Shown piece by piece: positions 1-9,942 of a stretch of 64,000 nt of DNA (the first letter of the stretch is position 1; the number at the start of each line of letters is the position of its first letter). The notes beneath the pieces are model-generated. The model did not search any database. It was not told where the DNA came from and saw nothing but the letters and a program-made list of their open reading frames with translations. The position numbers and the translations under genes were made by a program. Source of the DNA: Siccibacter turicensis LMG 23730 (GTDB lineage Bacteria; Pseudomonadota; Gammaproteobacteria; Enterobacterales; Enterobacteriaceae); contig NZ_AWFZ01000030.1 in the NCBI RefSeq assembly GCF_000463155.2, positions 259,596 to 323,595 of the forward strand, given 5' to 3'.

Positions 1-204
<204 letters not shown>

Positions 205-261
205 TCAAAAATGGATACTGCCGCTACTCTGCCTGTTTTTACGGATATGACTTTTGATCAA

Positions 262-717
262 TTACAAGTCATCAAGAAATGTTTTATCAAGTTGCGTAAA
301 AGCACGTTTTAGGGTGTCGGCCAGCGCCTGATAGTCCGGCTTGCCTTCCACCGGGGTCAGAGCCTGCCCCGCTTCCTGAAGCTTACCGCGCACTTCATAG
401 AACCAGTTGAGGATGCCGGGAGGTAACGGCGTTACCGAGCGTTTGCCGAGCCACCATAGCCCCTGCAACGGCAGGCTCAACGCAAACAGCGCGGTCGCCA
501 CCGCCGGGCCAAGCTGGCCGCCAAGCGCAATCTGCCATGTCAGGGTGAACACCGCCAGCGGGGGCATGAAGCGGATGGCGTATCGGGTGGCGCGGATAAC
601 GCGGTTTTCAACAAATACCGGCGCGAGGCGTTTGTCACTCGGCCACGTCTTTGCGTAGTGTTGTCCCCGGCGAAACAGACTAAAAAAGCTGACCGGGCTA
701 TTTTCAGGTGTCGACAT
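262..717 (-). CDS. yfbV: YfbV, UPF0208 inner-membrane protein
   Basis: This 151-residue protein equals E. coli YfbV in length. It has two hydrophobic segments near residues 46-65 and 69-91, then a soluble C-terminal part, which fits a small two-pass inner-membrane protein. E. coli YfbV has been linked to insulation of the Ter macrodomain, but its mechanism is unclear, so I infer only membrane location. The ATG at 717 is preceded by GAGGTAAG. It is divergent from ackA with a 332-bp spacer, the usual arrangement. Confidence 0.92.
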   Translation of the reverse strand: MSTPENSPVSFFSLFRRGQHYAKTWPSDKRLAPVFVENRVIRATRYAIRFMPPLAVFTLTWQIALGGQLGPAVATALFALSLPLQGLWWLGKRSVTPLPPGILNWFYEVRGKLQEAGQALTPVEGKPDYQALADTLKRAFTQLDKTFLDDL

Positions 718-1049
718 GGCTTACCTCAACTTCACGAATAAAAAATAAAATTTTTGTGCAAAACAACAACTGGTAATGACAACGTTCAAAATATTTTGTC
801 ATACCATAACCCGATCGGGTATCCTTTGCGGGCCTTTCTGGCACCCGATATAAAACCGTGCGCGGTAAAATTTTTTGCGTTTTCGTCATGGCCTACATTG
901 CGGGCAAATATGGCGTAAACTCTGTTTATTTATTCGCCATGTCATATTTGCACCTGGCATGACGTTAATCATAAATGTCGGCACCGCGTTGCGCTACGCT
1001 ACGAGACTCGCTGACGTTTTTTTAGCCACGTTTAATAGTAGGTACTTCC
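718..1049. promoter_or_regulatory. yfbV/ackA divergent intergenic region
   Basis: These 332 bases hold no gene and must carry the divergent yfbV and ackA promoters. The region is AT-rich at 740-800. A perfect 12-bp palindrome ACCCGATCGGGT lies at 809-820, and its heptamer ACCCGAT recurs at 843-849. I could not assign this to a known regulator. Confidence 0.5.
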
Positions 1050-2252
1050 ATGTCGAGTAAGTTAGTTCTGGTTCTGAACTGCGGTAGCTCCTCACTGAAA
1101 TTCGCCATCATTGATGCCGTAAACGGTGAAGAGTACATCTCTGGTTTAGCCGAGTGTTTCCATCTTCCAGAAGCGCGTATCAAATGGAAAATGGATGGCG
1201 CTAAAGAGGAAGCGGCTCTGGGTGCAGGCGCTGCGCACAGTGAAGCGCTGAACTTCATCGTTAATACCATTCTGGCACAAAAACCGGAGTTGTCCGCACA
1301 GCTGACCGCTATCGGTCACCGCATCGTTCACGGTGGTGAGAAATACACCCGCTCTGTAGTGATCGACGAAACCGTGATTCAGGGTATCAAAGAATCCGCG
1401 TCTTTTGCACCACTGCACAACCCGGCTCACCTGATCGGTATCGCTGAAGCGCTGAAATCCTTCCCGAATCTGAAAGACAAAAACGTTGCCGTATTCGACA
1501 CCGCGTTCCACCAGACCATGCCGGAAGAGTCTTACCTCTACGCTCTGCCGTACAAACTGTACAAAGAGCACGGCGTTCGTCGCTACGGCGCGCACGGCAC
1601 CAGCCACTTCTATGTGACCCAGGAAGCGGCAAAAATGCTGAACAAGCCGGTTGATGAAGTCAACATCATCACCTGCCACCTGGGCAACGGCGGTTCAGTG
1701 TCTGCTATCCGTAACGGTAAGTGCGTGGATACCTCCATGGGTCTGACCCCGCTGGAAGGCCTGGTCATGGGTACGCGCTCTGGCGATATCGACCCGGCAA
1801 TCATTTTCCACCTGCACGACACCCTGGGCATGAGCGTTGACGACATCAACAAAATGCTGACCAAAGAATCCGGCCTGCTGGGTCTGACCGAAGTCACCAG
1901 CGACTGCCGCTACGTTGAAGATAACTACGCTACCAAAGAAGACGCGAAGCGCGCGATGGACGTTTACTGCCACCGCCTGGCGAAATACATCGGCTCCTAC
2001 ACGGCGCTGATGGATGGCCGTCTTGACGCCGTGGTCTTCACCGGTGGTATCGGTGAGAACGCTGCAATGGTACGTGAACTCACCCTGGGCAAACTGGGCG
2101 TGCTGGGCTTCGACGTCGATCACGACCGCAACCTGGCTGCCCGCTTCGGCAAGTCCGGCTACATCAATAAAGAAGGCACTACCCTCGCAATGGTCATTCC
2201 GACCAACGAAGAGTTGGTAATCGCTCAGGACGCCAGCCGCCTGACAGCCTGA
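1050..2252 (+). CDS. ackA: Acetate kinase AckA
   Basis: Acetate kinase converts acetyl phosphate and ADP to acetate and ATP in the Pta-AckA overflow pathway, in the cytosol. At 400 residues it matches the E. coli enzyme. The ASKHA-fold signatures are visible: [10 protein letters not shown] at 9-18, GHRIVHGG with Arg91 near 89-96, [10 protein letters not shown] around 180, [16 protein letters not shown] and GGIGENA near 330. The start ATG at 1050 gives [10 protein letters not shown]. pta follows after 81 bases that contain a stem-loop with a poor T-tract, so the two genes are probably co-transcribed with partial attenuation. Confidence 0.98.
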   Translation: MSSKLVLVLNCGSSSLKFAIIDAVNGEEYISGLAECFHLPEARIKWKMDGAKEEAALGAGAAHSEALNFIVNTILAQKPELSAQLTAIGHRIVHGGEKYTRSVVIDETVIQGIKESASFAPLHNPAHLIGIAEALKSFPNLKDKNVAVFDTAFHQTMPEESYLYALPYKLYKEHGVRRYGAHGTSHFYVTQEAAKMLNKPVDEVNIITCHLGNGGSVSAIRNGKCVDTSMGLTPLEGLVMGTRSGDIDPAIIFHLHDTLGMSVDDINKMLTKESGLLGLTEVTSDCRYVEDNYATKEDAKRAMDVYCHRLAKYIGSYTALMDGRLDAVVFTGGIGENAAMVRELTLGKLGVLGFDVDHDRNLAARFGKSGYINKEGTTLAMVIPTNEELVIAQDASRLTA

Positions 2253-2260
2253 TCCCCCCG

Positions 2261-2281
2261 CCGCCAGCCACCCGCTGGCGG
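2261..2281 (+). terminator. ackA-pta intercistronic hairpin
   Basis: CCGCCAGC (2261-2268) pairs perfectly with GCTGGCGG (2274-2281) around a 5-base loop, followed by TGTTGTTTT. The weak T-tract suggests partial termination or mRNA processing between ackA and pta rather than a full stop. Confidence 0.5.
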
Positions 2282-2333
2282 TGTTGTTTTGTATGTGCCA
2301 GCGTGGCTGGCCGTAACGACAAGAGGATAAACC

Positions 2334-4475
2334 GTGTCCCGTACCATTATGCTTATTCCTACCGGAACCAGCGTCGGCCTGACCAGCGTCAGCCTCGGCG
2401 TGATCCGCGCTATGGAACGTAAAGGCGTTCGTCTGAGCGTCTTCAAACCTATCGCCCAGCCGCGCGCCGGTGGCGATGCCCCTGACCAGACCACGGCCAT
2501 TGTACGCTCCAACTCCGGCCTGCCGGCCGCTGAGCCGCTGCGCATGAGCCACGTTGAGTCTCTGCTCTCCAGCAATCAGCAGGACGTGCTGATGGAAGAG
2601 ATCATTGCCCGCTACCACGAAAACACCAAAGATGCAGAAGTGGTGCTGGTAGAAGGTCTGGTCCCGACCCGTAAACACGCGTTCGCCCAGTCGCTGAACT
2701 TCGAAATCGCGAAAACCCTGAATGCGGAAATCGTGTTCGTGATGTCTCAGGGCACCGACACCCCGGAGCAGCTGAAAGAGCGCATCGAACTGACCCGCAG
2801 CAGCTTCGGCGGCAGCAAGAACAACAACATCACCGGCGTTATCGTTAACAAACTGAACGCCCCGGTTGATGAGCAGGGTCGCACCCGTCCGGACCTCTCC
2901 GAGATCTTTGATGATTCCAGCAAAGCGAAAATCATCAACATCGACGCGCAGCAGCTGCACGACATCAGCCCGCTGCCGGTGCTGGGCGCGGTACCGTGGA
3001 GCTTCGATCTGATCGCCACCCGTGCGATTGACATGGCGCGCCACCTGAACGCAACCGTGATCAACGAAGGCGACATCAACACCCGCCGCGTGAAATCCAT
3101 CACCTTCTGTGCACGCAGCATTCCGCACATGCTGGAGCACTTCCGCGCAGGCTCCCTGCTGGTGACCTCCGCTGACCGTCCGGACGTGCTGGTTGCCGCC
3201 TGCCTCGCCGCGATGAACGGCGTTGAGATCGGCGCCCTGCTGCTGACCGGCGGCTACGAAATGGACGCGCGCATTAAGTCCCTGTGCGAGCGCGCTTTCG
3301 CCACCGGCCTGCCGGTATTTATGGTGAACACCAACACCTGGCAGACCTCCCTGAGCCTGCAGAGCTTCAACCTCGAAGTGCCGGTCGACGACCACGAGCG
3401 TATCGAGAAGGTTCAGGAGTACGTTGCCAGCCATATCGACAGCGAGTGGGTGGAATCCCTGACCGCGACCTCCGAGCGCAGCCGCCGTCTCTCTCCGCCG
3501 GCGTTCCGCTACCAGCTGACCGAGTTGGCACGCAAAGCAGGCAAACGCGTGGTGCTGCCGGAAGGCGACGAGCCGCGTACCGTGAAAGCAGCCGCCATCT
3601 GCGCACAGCGCGGCATCGCGACCTGCGTGCTGCTGGGTAACCCGGACGAGATCAACCGCGTTGCGGCGTCGCAGGGCGTTGAGCTGGGCGCCGGAATTGA
3701 AATCGTTGACCCGGAAGTGGTGCGCGAAAGCTATATCGCCCGTCTGGTTGAGCTGCGTAAGAGCAAAGGCATGACCGAAGCCGTGGCGCGTGAACAGCTG
3801 GAAGACAACGTGGTGCTGGGCACGCTGATGCTTGAGCAGGACGAAGTCGACGGTCTGGTTTCTGGCGCCGTGCACACCACCGCCAACACCATCCGTCCGC
3901 CGCTGCAGATCATTAAAACCGCGCCGAACAGCTCGCTGGTCTCCTCCGTGTTCTTCATGCTGCTGCCGGAACAGGTTTACGTGTACGGCGACTGCGCCAT
4001 CAACCCGGATCCGACCGCAGAACAGCTGGCTGAAATTGCGATTCAGTCCGCGGATTCCGCGACCGCCTTCGGTATTGACCCGCGTGTGGCCATGCTCTCC
4101 TACTCCACCGGTAACTCCGGCGCGGGTAGTGACGTGGAAAAAGTGCGCGAAGCAACCCGTATCGCGCAGGAAAAACGTCCGGATCTGGTGATCGACGGCC
4201 CGCTGCAGTATGACGCCGCCGTGATGGCTGACGTGGCGAAATCCAAAGCGCCGAACTCGCCGGTTGCCGGTCGCGCTACAGTGTTCATCTTCCCGGATCT
4301 GAACACCGGTAACACCACCTACAAAGCGGTACAGCGTTCTGCTGACCTCATCTCCATCGGGCCGATGCTCCAGGGGATGCGTAAGCCGGTGAACGACCTG
4401 TCCCGTGGCGCGCTGGTAGACGATATCGTCTACACCATCGCCCTGACCGCGATTCAGGCATCTCAGCAGCAGTAA
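2334..4475 (+). CDS. pta: Phosphate acetyltransferase Pta
   Basis: Pta interconverts acetyl-CoA and acetyl phosphate, partner of AckA. The 713-residue length marks the long enterobacterial form: an N-terminal P-loop/BioD-like domain (about 1-220), a DRTGG domain (about 230-340), and the catalytic PTA domain (about 390-713), with [10 protein letters not shown] and [11 protein letters not shown] in the catalytic part. Translation starts at GTG 2334 (GTGTCCCGT), as in E. coli, with AAGAGGA upstream. Downstream is a strong terminator instead of the yfcC gene found in E. coli. Confidence 0.98.
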   Translation: MSRTIMLIPTGTSVGLTSVSLGVIRAMERKGVRLSVFKPIAQPRAGGDAPDQTTAIVRSNSGLPAAEPLRMSHVESLLSSNQQDVLMEEIIARYHENTKDAEVVLVEGLVPTRKHAFAQSLNFEIAKTLNAEIVFVMSQGTDTPEQLKERIELTRSSFGGSKNNNITGVIVNKLNAPVDEQGRTRPDLSEIFDDSSKAKIINIDAQQLHDISPLPVLGAVPWSFDLIATRAIDMARHLNATVINEGDINTRRVKSITFCARSIPHMLEHFRAGSLLVTSADRPDVLVAACLAAMNGVEIGALLLTGGYEMDARIKSLCERAFATGLPVFMVNTNTWQTSLSLQSFNLEVPVDDHERIEKVQEYVASHIDSEWVESLTATSERSRRLSPPAFRYQLTELARKAGKRVVLPEGDEPRTVKAAAICAQRGIATCVLLGNPDEINRVAASQGVELGAGIEIVDPEVVRESYIARLVELRKSKGMTEAVAREQLEDNVVLGTLMLEQDEVDGLVSGAVHTTANTIRPPLQIIKTAPNSSLVSSVFFMLLPEQVYVYGDCAINPDPTAEQLAEIAIQSADSATAFGIDPRVAMLSYSTGNSGAGSDVEKVREATRIAQEKRPDLVIDGPLQYDAAVMADVAKSKAPNSPVAGRATVFIFPDLNTGNTTYKAVQRSADLISIGPMLQGMRKPVNDLSRGALVDDIVYTIALTAIQASQQQ

Positions 4476-4495
4476 TCCTCTGCTGATGTGAAAAA

Positions 4496-4521
4496 GGGCC
4501 GCATAGTGCGGCCCTTTTTTT
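4496..4521 (+). terminator. pta rho-independent terminator
   Basis: GGGCCGCA (4496-4503), loop TAG, TGCGGCCC (4507-4514), then seven T. The A-run on the left lets it also serve the ramA-like gene arriving from the other strand. Confidence 0.9.
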
Positions 4522-4533
4522 ATGATGCTGTGC

Positions 4534-4884
4534 TTAGCGCATACAGTGGCTGTAGCCGTCGCGCTGTCGACGATAGCTGCCCGGCGACATGCTGAAGCGG
4601 CGCGTAAACAGCCGGGTAAAGGTCTGCTGTGAATCAAAACCATACTTCATCGAGATGTCCAGCACCCGATCGTTGGTGGCACGCAGATCCTGTGCCGCCA
4701 GCTTCAGCTTCTTCTCCCGAATGTAGCGCCCGAGGCTTTCGCCTTTGTGGTGCTGAAACAGCCGCTGTAAGTGCCATTTTGAATAGCCGGCGTGACGCGC
4801 GATGTCGTCGATGCGCAGCGGCTTATGCAAGTTTTCATCTATCCAGTCAGAAATGGTTTCAATAACCTGAGCGGGAAGTTCCAT
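4534..4884 (-). CDS. RamA-like AraC/XylS-family activator (MarA/SoxS/Rob type)
   Basis: This 116-residue protein is a stand-alone AraC-type DNA-binding domain of the MarA/SoxS/RamA group. The first helix-turn-helix spans about residues 26-45 (DDIARHAGYSKWHLQRLF) and the second about 74-96 (ISMKYGFDSQQTFTRLF); there is no ligand domain. It looks closest to RamA as I remember that family; RarA is the other candidate. Members activate acrAB-tolC and related efflux and permeability genes, so a multidrug-tolerance role is inferred. I chose ATG 4884 because GGAGGGG precedes it; a longer frame to 4956 lacks such a site. It is divergent from a RamR-like repressor across a shared operator. E. coli has yfcC here, and Salmonella ramA lies elsewhere. 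Confidence 0.85.
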   Translation of the reverse strand: MELPAQVIETISDWIDENLHKPLRIDDIARHAGYSKWHLQRLFQHHKGESLGRYIREKKLKLAAQDLRATNDRVLDISMKYGFDSQQTFTRLFTRRFSMSPGSYRRQRDGYSHCMR

Positions 4885-5045
4885 ACGGTCCCCTCCAGAA
4901 ATATACAAAGATGGTCGAATTGCCTGCGAGACAAGCGGTCCTGCGCTCACCTGCACCCGGTCATTTACCGCGCAGCTATCTTAGCGCGCGCCCTGTTACG
5001 CTTTTGCGGTGATGACGCCTGTACGCCGCTTTTACGCTCCCCCAC

Positions 5046-5117
5046 TTTACCTCTGCGCTGAGGCCCTTATAATGAGTGAGTAGACACTCATTATAGAAAT
5101 GATGATTAATGCGTCAA
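5046..5117. promoter_or_regulatory. Divergent promoters of the RamA-like and RamR-like genes
   Basis: On the minus strand, TTGACG (5117-5112) and TATAAT (5095-5090) are 16 bases apart and would drive the RamA-like gene with a leader of about 200 bases. On the plus strand, TTTACC (5046-5051) and TATAAT (5068-5073), also 16 apart, would drive the RamR-like gene. Both -10 boxes are embedded in the operator, so one bound repressor would block both promoters. Confidence 0.75.
5068..5095. promoter_or_regulatory. RamR-type operator
   Basis: Core ATGAGTG-N6-CACTCAT at 5072-5091 is the arrangement known for the RamR operator in front of Salmonella ramA. The palindrome extends to perfect 11-bp arms (5068-5078 and 5085-5095) around AGTAGA. 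It is the strongest evidence that the flanking pair works as a RamA/RamR unit. Confidence 0.85.
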
Positions 5118-5203
5118 CCCGTTTTTACAATGTGATCCCTCACCTTGCAGCGGGTGGTGACTCATGATTCAATCTCGGGTTTGATGACAGGAGAGTATGT
5201 TTA

Positions 5204-5776
5204 GTGGCGCGTCCCCGCAGTGAAGATAAACGTATGGCGATACTTGAGGCCGCGATTGAAGCGATTGCTGAAGCGGGTTTAGGTGCGTCCACCGCCCTTA
5301 TCGCCCGCAAAGCCGGGGTGGCAGAGGGCACGCTGTTTCGCTACTTTCCCAACAAGGATGCGCTTTATAACGCCCTGTTTATCCATCTCAAGCAGAGCTT
5401 CTGTCAGTCGATGATCGACAGGCTCGACAGCAAAAACGATCATAAAGCCAATGCGCGCTTCATCTGGAACAGTTTTATTGAGTGGGGTCTGGCCCATCCC
5501 CAGGCCAATCTGACGATGCGCAAGCTGGAAGTCAGCAACCGCATCAGCGATGAAAGCGAAAAGGTGGTCACCGACCTCTACCCGGAACTCAATGAAATCT
5601 GCGAGCAGGCCATCTCGCCGGTGTTTCGCTCACCGGAGTTTCACAGCTTCGGGGATGAACTCTTTTTCGCCCTGGCGCAGACCACCATGGATTTTGCCAC
5701 CCGTGAACCGAACCGGGCTGAGGAGTATAAAGCGGCGGGTTTTGACGCGATGTGGCGCGCGCTGTGCGTGGCATAG
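5204..5776 (+). CDS. RamR-like TetR-family repressor
   Basis: This 190-residue TetR-family regulator starts MARPRSEDK and has its helix-turn-helix at about residues 28-48 (ASTALIARKAGVAEGTLFRYF region). The C-terminal ligand domain carries FIWNSFIEWGL and TTMDFATREP, which resemble RamR. RamR represses ramA and is released by bile acids and cationic drugs; I infer the same role here. The start is GTG 5204, chosen for the MARP start and the GGAGAG upstream. It points away from the RamA-like gene over the operator and converges on yfcD. Confidence 0.85.
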   Translation: MARPRSEDKRMAILEAAIEAIAEAGLGASTALIARKAGVAEGTLFRYFPNKDALYNALFIHLKQSFCQSMIDRLDSKNDHKANARFIWNSFIEWGLAHPQANLTMRKLEVSNRISDESEKVVTDLYPELNEICEQAISPVFRSPEFHSFGDELFFALAQTTMDFATREPNRAEEYKAAGFDAMWRALCVA

Positions 5777-5810
5777 CGCTGGTAGCGTCTCTGAGGGAAG
5801 AAAGATAACG

Positions 5811-5829
5811 GACGCCCCGCGGGGGCGTC
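5811..5829. terminator. Hairpin between convergent ramR-like gene and yfcD
   Basis: GACGCCCC (5811-5818) and GGGGCGTC (5822-5829) form a perfect 8-bp stem with a 3-base loop. There is no clear T-tract on either side, so termination strength is uncertain. Confidence 0.5.
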
Positions 5830-5837
5830 GCTGAGGT

Positions 5838-6392
5838 TTACTGCGCTTCCTGCTCGACCTGGCTGCCGTTTTCCGCCCCTTTGTAGCGGCTCATCCACAG
5901 CGCCAGCGCTTTGAGCGAATCCGGCGTGAACTCGTCACAGCGGGCCGTGATCTCCTCCGGGGACATCCAGCTCGCCTCGCTCACCTCGCTCTCCTGCAAC
6001 GCAAACGGACCGTGGGATACGCAGCTGAACAGCCCGCCCCAGACGCGGCAGTGCTCATCTTCGAAGTAAAACTGGCCGTGCTCCGCAAACGGTACACCGG
6101 CGATGCCCAGCTCCTCTTCCGCTTCACGTCGCGCCGACTCCAGCATCCCTTCGCCCGCCTGCACGACGCCGCCTGCGGTCGCATCCAGCATGCCGGGAAG
6201 AAAATCTTTTGTCTCGGTGCGACGCTGCACCAGCACCTTGCCCATGCCGTCGTGCACCACGATGTACGTGGCGCGATGACGCAGGCGTTGAGCGCGCATC
6301 TGCTCGCGGCTCGACTGTGCAATGACGTCATTGTTTTCACTAACGATGTCGACCCATTCCGTGCCGGAAATTTGACTCTGCTCCACCATCAT
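5838..6392 (-). CDS. yfcD: NUDIX hydrolase YfcD
   Basis: A 184-residue NUDIX protein matching YfcD (180 in E. coli). The Nudix box G-x5-E-x7-REAEEE is complete near residues 75-97, so metal-dependent pyrophosphohydrolase activity is expected; the physiological substrate is unknown. The N-terminal [14 protein letters not shown] region resembles IPP isomerase-type Nudix proteins. Two adjacent ATGs (6392, 6389) share an AAAGGT site; I use the first. It heads a run yfcD-yfcE-yfcF on the minus strand with short gaps. Confidence 0.93.
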   Translation of the reverse strand: MMVEQSQISGTEWVDIVSENNDVIAQSSREQMRAQRLRHRATYIVVHDGMGKVLVQRRTETKDFLPGMLDATAGGVVQAGEGMLESARREAEEELGIAGVPFAEHGQFYFEDEHCRVWGGLFSCVSHGPFALQESEVSEASWMSPEEITARCDEFTPDSLKALALWMSRYKGAENGSQVEQEAQ

Positions 6393-6445
6393 CGGACCTT
6401 TTTTCAATGCGCTCTTACGGCGTATAAGTGGTTAACTGCGTTACG

Positions 6446-6997
6446 TTAAGGGCTAATGCAAATCTGTGCAATAACCGTGTCGTCTTTCAGGGTGCGAACG
6501 CTCAGAACGCCCTCATCCAGCATGCCGTAGCTGGCTGCGAAACCGCCTTTCGGCATGCTCACCGAACCGGGGTTGAAAAAGACAATGCCTTCGCGTTTTT
6601 CCGCCACCGGAATATGAGTATGGCCGGAAATAAACGCATCGCCCTGTTCCAGCGGCGGTAAATTATCCGGATTGTAAAGATGACCGTGAGTCAGGAACAG
6701 GCGCTGCTCGCCCAGCAGTATCTGCTGCCATGGGGCGGTGATGGGAAAGTCGAGCAGCATCTGATCCACTTCGCTGTCGCAGTTGCCGCGCACCGCGATA
6801 ATGCTGCCCGCCACCGTATTCAGACGCCGGGCGACCGCGGCCGGGTCGTAACCGTCAGGCAGCGCGTTGCGCGGGCCGTGGTAGAGCAGATCGCCCACCA
6901 GCACCAGCCAGCGTGCGCCGCTGTCGGAAAAGCGCGTCAGTATTGCCTCGGTCGCCGGGAGCGAGCCGTGGATATCTGAGGCGAACACTATTTTCAT
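6446..6997 (-). CDS. yfcE: Metallophosphoesterase YfcE
   Basis: A 183-residue MPP-family phosphodiesterase, one residue from E. coli YfcE. The binuclear metal ligands are all visible: SDIHG (8-12), GDLLYHG, GNCD, LTHGH and SGHTH. E. coli YfcE hydrolyses bis-pNPP in vitro with Mn; the natural substrate is not known. Start ATG 6997 has AAAGGAG five bases upstream and is preferred over an upstream start that would add six residues. Confidence 0.93.
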   Translation of the reverse strand: MKIVFASDIHGSLPATEAILTRFSDSGARWLVLVGDLLYHGPRNALPDGYDPAAVARRLNTVAGSIIAVRGNCDSEVDQMLLDFPITAPWQQILLGEQRLFLTHGHLYNPDNLPPLEQGDAFISGHTHIPVAEKREGIVFFNPGSVSMPKGGFAASYGMLDEGVLSVRTLKDDTVIAQICISP

Positions 6998-7032
6998 GTC
7001 AGCTCCTTTACCCATGAATCACGCGTGCCGTA

Positions 7033-7740
<708 letters not shown>

Positions 7741-7823
7741 TTAAAATCGCGCCGTCATCCAGCGCGCGAGGGAAACATCTATACTCGATGAGGTAATACG
7801 CACGTCATCACCCCGGAGACGCT

Positions 7824-8453
7824 ATGATCGATCTTTACTATGCCCCTACGCCAAACGGCCACAAGATAACGCTGTTTCTTGAAGAGGCCGGCCTCGCGTA
7901 TCGTATTCACCGTATCGATATCAGCAAGGGCGACCAGTTTCAGCCCGCATTTTTGGCGATCTCCCCCAACAATAAGATCCCGGCGATCGTCGACCATGAG
8001 CCAGCCGACGGCGGCGCCCCGCTGAGCCTGTTTGAATCCGGCGCCATTCTGCTCTACCTGGCGGAAAAGAGCGGTAAGCTGCTCAGCACTGAGCTGCGCG
8101 AGCGCCAGGCGACGCTGGAGTGGCTCACCTGGCAGGTGGCGGGCTTTGGCCCGATGCTGGGCCAGAACCACCACTTCAACCACTTTGCACCGCAGCCGGT
8201 ACCCTACGCCATCGAACGCTACCAGGTGGAAACCCAGCGCCTGTACGGCGTGCTGAATACCCGGCTGGAGAAAACGCCGTGGCTCGGCGGCGAGCACTAC
8301 AGCATCGCCGATATCGCGACCTATCCGTGGGTGGTTTCCCACGAACGTCAGCGCATTGCGCTTGAGCTCTATCCGGCGGTAAAGAACTGGTTCGACAGGA
8401 TAAAAAGCCGCCCGGCAACCCTGGCAGCGTACAAGCAGGCGGAAAAAAATTAA
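7824..8453 (+). CDS. yfcG: GSH-dependent disulfide-bond oxidoreductase YfcG
   Basis: A 209-residue Nu-class GST (E. coli YfcG has 215). The N-terminus MIDLYYAPTPNGHKITLFLEE and the NNKIPAIVDHE / LFESGAILLYLAE segments form the glutathione site; GQNHHFNHFAP is characteristic of the YfcG/YghU group, which reduces disulfides rather than conjugating GSH. It is cytosolic and, with yfcF across the 146-bp divergent spacer, makes a GST pair. A GC-rich hairpin follows at 8458-8479. Confidence 0.94.
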   Translation: MIDLYYAPTPNGHKITLFLEEAGLAYRIHRIDISKGDQFQPAFLAISPNNKIPAIVDHEPADGGAPLSLFESGAILLYLAEKSGKLLSTELRERQATLEWLTWQVAGFGPMLGQNHHFNHFAPQPVPYAIERYQVETQRLYGVLNTRLEKTPWLGGEHYSIADIATYPWVVSHERQRIALELYPAVKNWFDRIKSRPATLAAYKQAEKN

Positions 8454-8457
8454 AGCG

Positions 8458-8484
8458 CAGCGCCCTCATGGGCGCGCTGATTTT
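8458..8484 (+). terminator. Possible yfcG terminator
   Basis: CAGCGCCC (8458-8465), loop TCAT, then GGGCGCGCTG (8470-8479) and ATTTT. The stem is imperfect (one bulge) and the T-run is short. Confidence 0.45.
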
Positions 8485-8528
8485 CCTCGTGTATTATTGA
8501 CGCGATTTATACACAGAGGATTGTTCAC

Positions 8529-8900
8529 ATGTCAGCCCAGCCGGACGCCATCATTCGTATTAAAAATCTGCGCCTGCGTACGTTTATTGGTATCAAACCT
8601 GAAGAGATCGCGAATCGCCAGGATATCGTGATTAACGTCGTTATCCACTACCCGGCCGACAAAGCGCGCCAGAGCGAGGATATCAACGACGCGCTCAACT
8701 ACCGCACCATCACTAAAAACATCATTCAGCACGTTGAGAACAACCGCTTTGCCCTGCTGGAGAAGCTGACCCAGGACGTGCTCGACATCGCCTGCGAACA
8801 TGCGTGGGTGACGCGCGCCGACGTGGAGATCGACAAGCTCTACGCCCTGCGCTACGCCGACTCTGTCTCCATGACCATGAGCTGGTGCCGTCCGCAGTAA
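8529..8900 (+). CDS. folX: Dihydroneopterin triphosphate 2'-epimerase FolX
   Basis: FolX epimerises dihydroneopterin triphosphate to dihydromonapterin triphosphate. The 123 residues align with E. coli FolX (120) almost throughout: [36 protein letters not shown] and [11 protein letters not shown], the FolB/FolX fold. FolB would lack this particular N-terminus. yfcH follows after 71 bases, the conserved folX-yfcH order. Confidence 0.95.
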   Translation: MSAQPDAIIRIKNLRLRTFIGIKPEEIANRQDIVINVVIHYPADKARQSEDINDALNYRTITKNIIQHVENNRFALLEKLTQDVLDIACEHAWVTRADVEIDKLYALRYADSVSMTMSWCRPQ

Positions 8901-8971
8901 TTACCGGCAGGCATCCCGGTCGGGAATGCGCTACGCTGAAACGAGCGGAAGAAGCACGACCGGGAGCAAAC

Positions 8972-9865
8972 ATGAATATTGTGGTCACAGGTGGTACAGG
9001 GCTGGTGGGACGCGCGCTGGTAGCGCGTCTGCTGGAGACGGGGCATCAGGTCACCGTCGTCACGCGGGATGTTAACCGGGCGCGTCAGGCGCTTGATACG
9101 CGGGTCACCCTGTGGAAAGGGCTCGATGACCGCAGCGATCTCAACGGGGTCGATGCGGTGGTCAATCTGGCGGGCGAACCCATCGCCGATAAGCGCTGGA
9201 CCGATGCACAAAAACAGCGGCTGTGCGACAGCCGCTGGCAGATCACCCAGCGGCTGGTGGATCTGATCAAAGCCAGCGAACGTCCCCCTTCGGTACTGGT
9301 CTCCGGTTCTGCGGTCGGCTATTACGGCGATCTTGGCGAAGTGGTGGTCACCGAAGATGAGCCGCCGCACAACGAATTTACCCACAAGCTCTGCGCGCGC
9401 TGGGAACAGATTGCCGCCGGGGCCTCTACACCGCAGACCCGGGTCTGCCTGCTGCGCACCGGCGCGGTGCTGGCCTCCAACGGCGGCATGCTCGGCAAAC
9501 TGCTGCCGCTGTTTCGCCTGGGGTTAGGCGGCCCCATCGGCTCCGGGCGTCAGTATCTGGCCTGGATCCACCTGGATGATATGGTGAATGGCATTCTCTG
9601 GCTGCTGAACAACGACCTGCGCGGGCCGTTCAATATGGTTTCCCCCTACCCGGTTCGCAACGAACAGTTCACCCACACGCTCGGCCACGCCCTGCACCGT
9701 CCGGCCTTTATGCGTGCCCCGGCGGCGGCGGTGCGTCTCTTGATGGGGGAATCCTCGGTGCTGGTGCTGGGCGGTCAGCGCGCGCTGCCCAAACGCCTTG
9801 AGGCCTCCGGGTTTGGTTTCCGCTGGTTTGAACTGGATGAAGCGCTGCGGGATATCGTGCGTTAA
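8972..9865 (+). CDS. yfcH: NAD(P)-binding epimerase-family protein YfcH
   Basis: A 297-residue short-chain dehydrogenase/epimerase (SDR39U1 type), the same length as E. coli YfcH. The dinucleotide-binding [12 protein letters not shown] is at 6-17, [10 protein letters not shown] around 70, and SGSAVGYYG near 120, with a DUF1731 C-terminus (last 50 residues). Substrate unknown. ATG 8972 gives MNIVVTGG and is preceded by GGGAGC; a longer open frame runs back into folX and is not credible. Confidence 0.93.
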   Translation: MNIVVTGGTGLVGRALVARLLETGHQVTVVTRDVNRARQALDTRVTLWKGLDDRSDLNGVDAVVNLAGEPIADKRWTDAQKQRLCDSRWQITQRLVDLIKASERPPSVLVSGSAVGYYGDLGEVVVTEDEPPHNEFTHKLCARWEQIAAGASTPQTRVCLLRTGAVLASNGGMLGKLLPLFRLGLGGPIGSGRQYLAWIHLDDMVNGILWLLNNDLRGPFNMVSPYPVRNEQFTHTLGHALHRPAFMRAPAAAVRLLMGESSVLVLGGQRALPKRLEASGFGFRWFELDEALRDIVR

Positions 9866-9942
9866 CCCCTGCTATTTCCGGTAGTTACCCTGAACGGTGA
9901 CGGTGGTAAGGTAGACCGTCGTTCACCGCTCAGGCTCTGCTG

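Noticed and set aside
1695-4643. A 982-codon open frame on the minus strand opposite ackA and pta
   Set aside because: It lies antisense to two certain genes, follows their codon periodicity, has a His/Gly/Arg-rich translation without domains and no ribosome site. It is a by-product of GC-rich codon use.
5838-6449. Plus-strand frame opposite yfcD
   Set aside because: The intact NUDIX box on the minus strand settles the coding strand.
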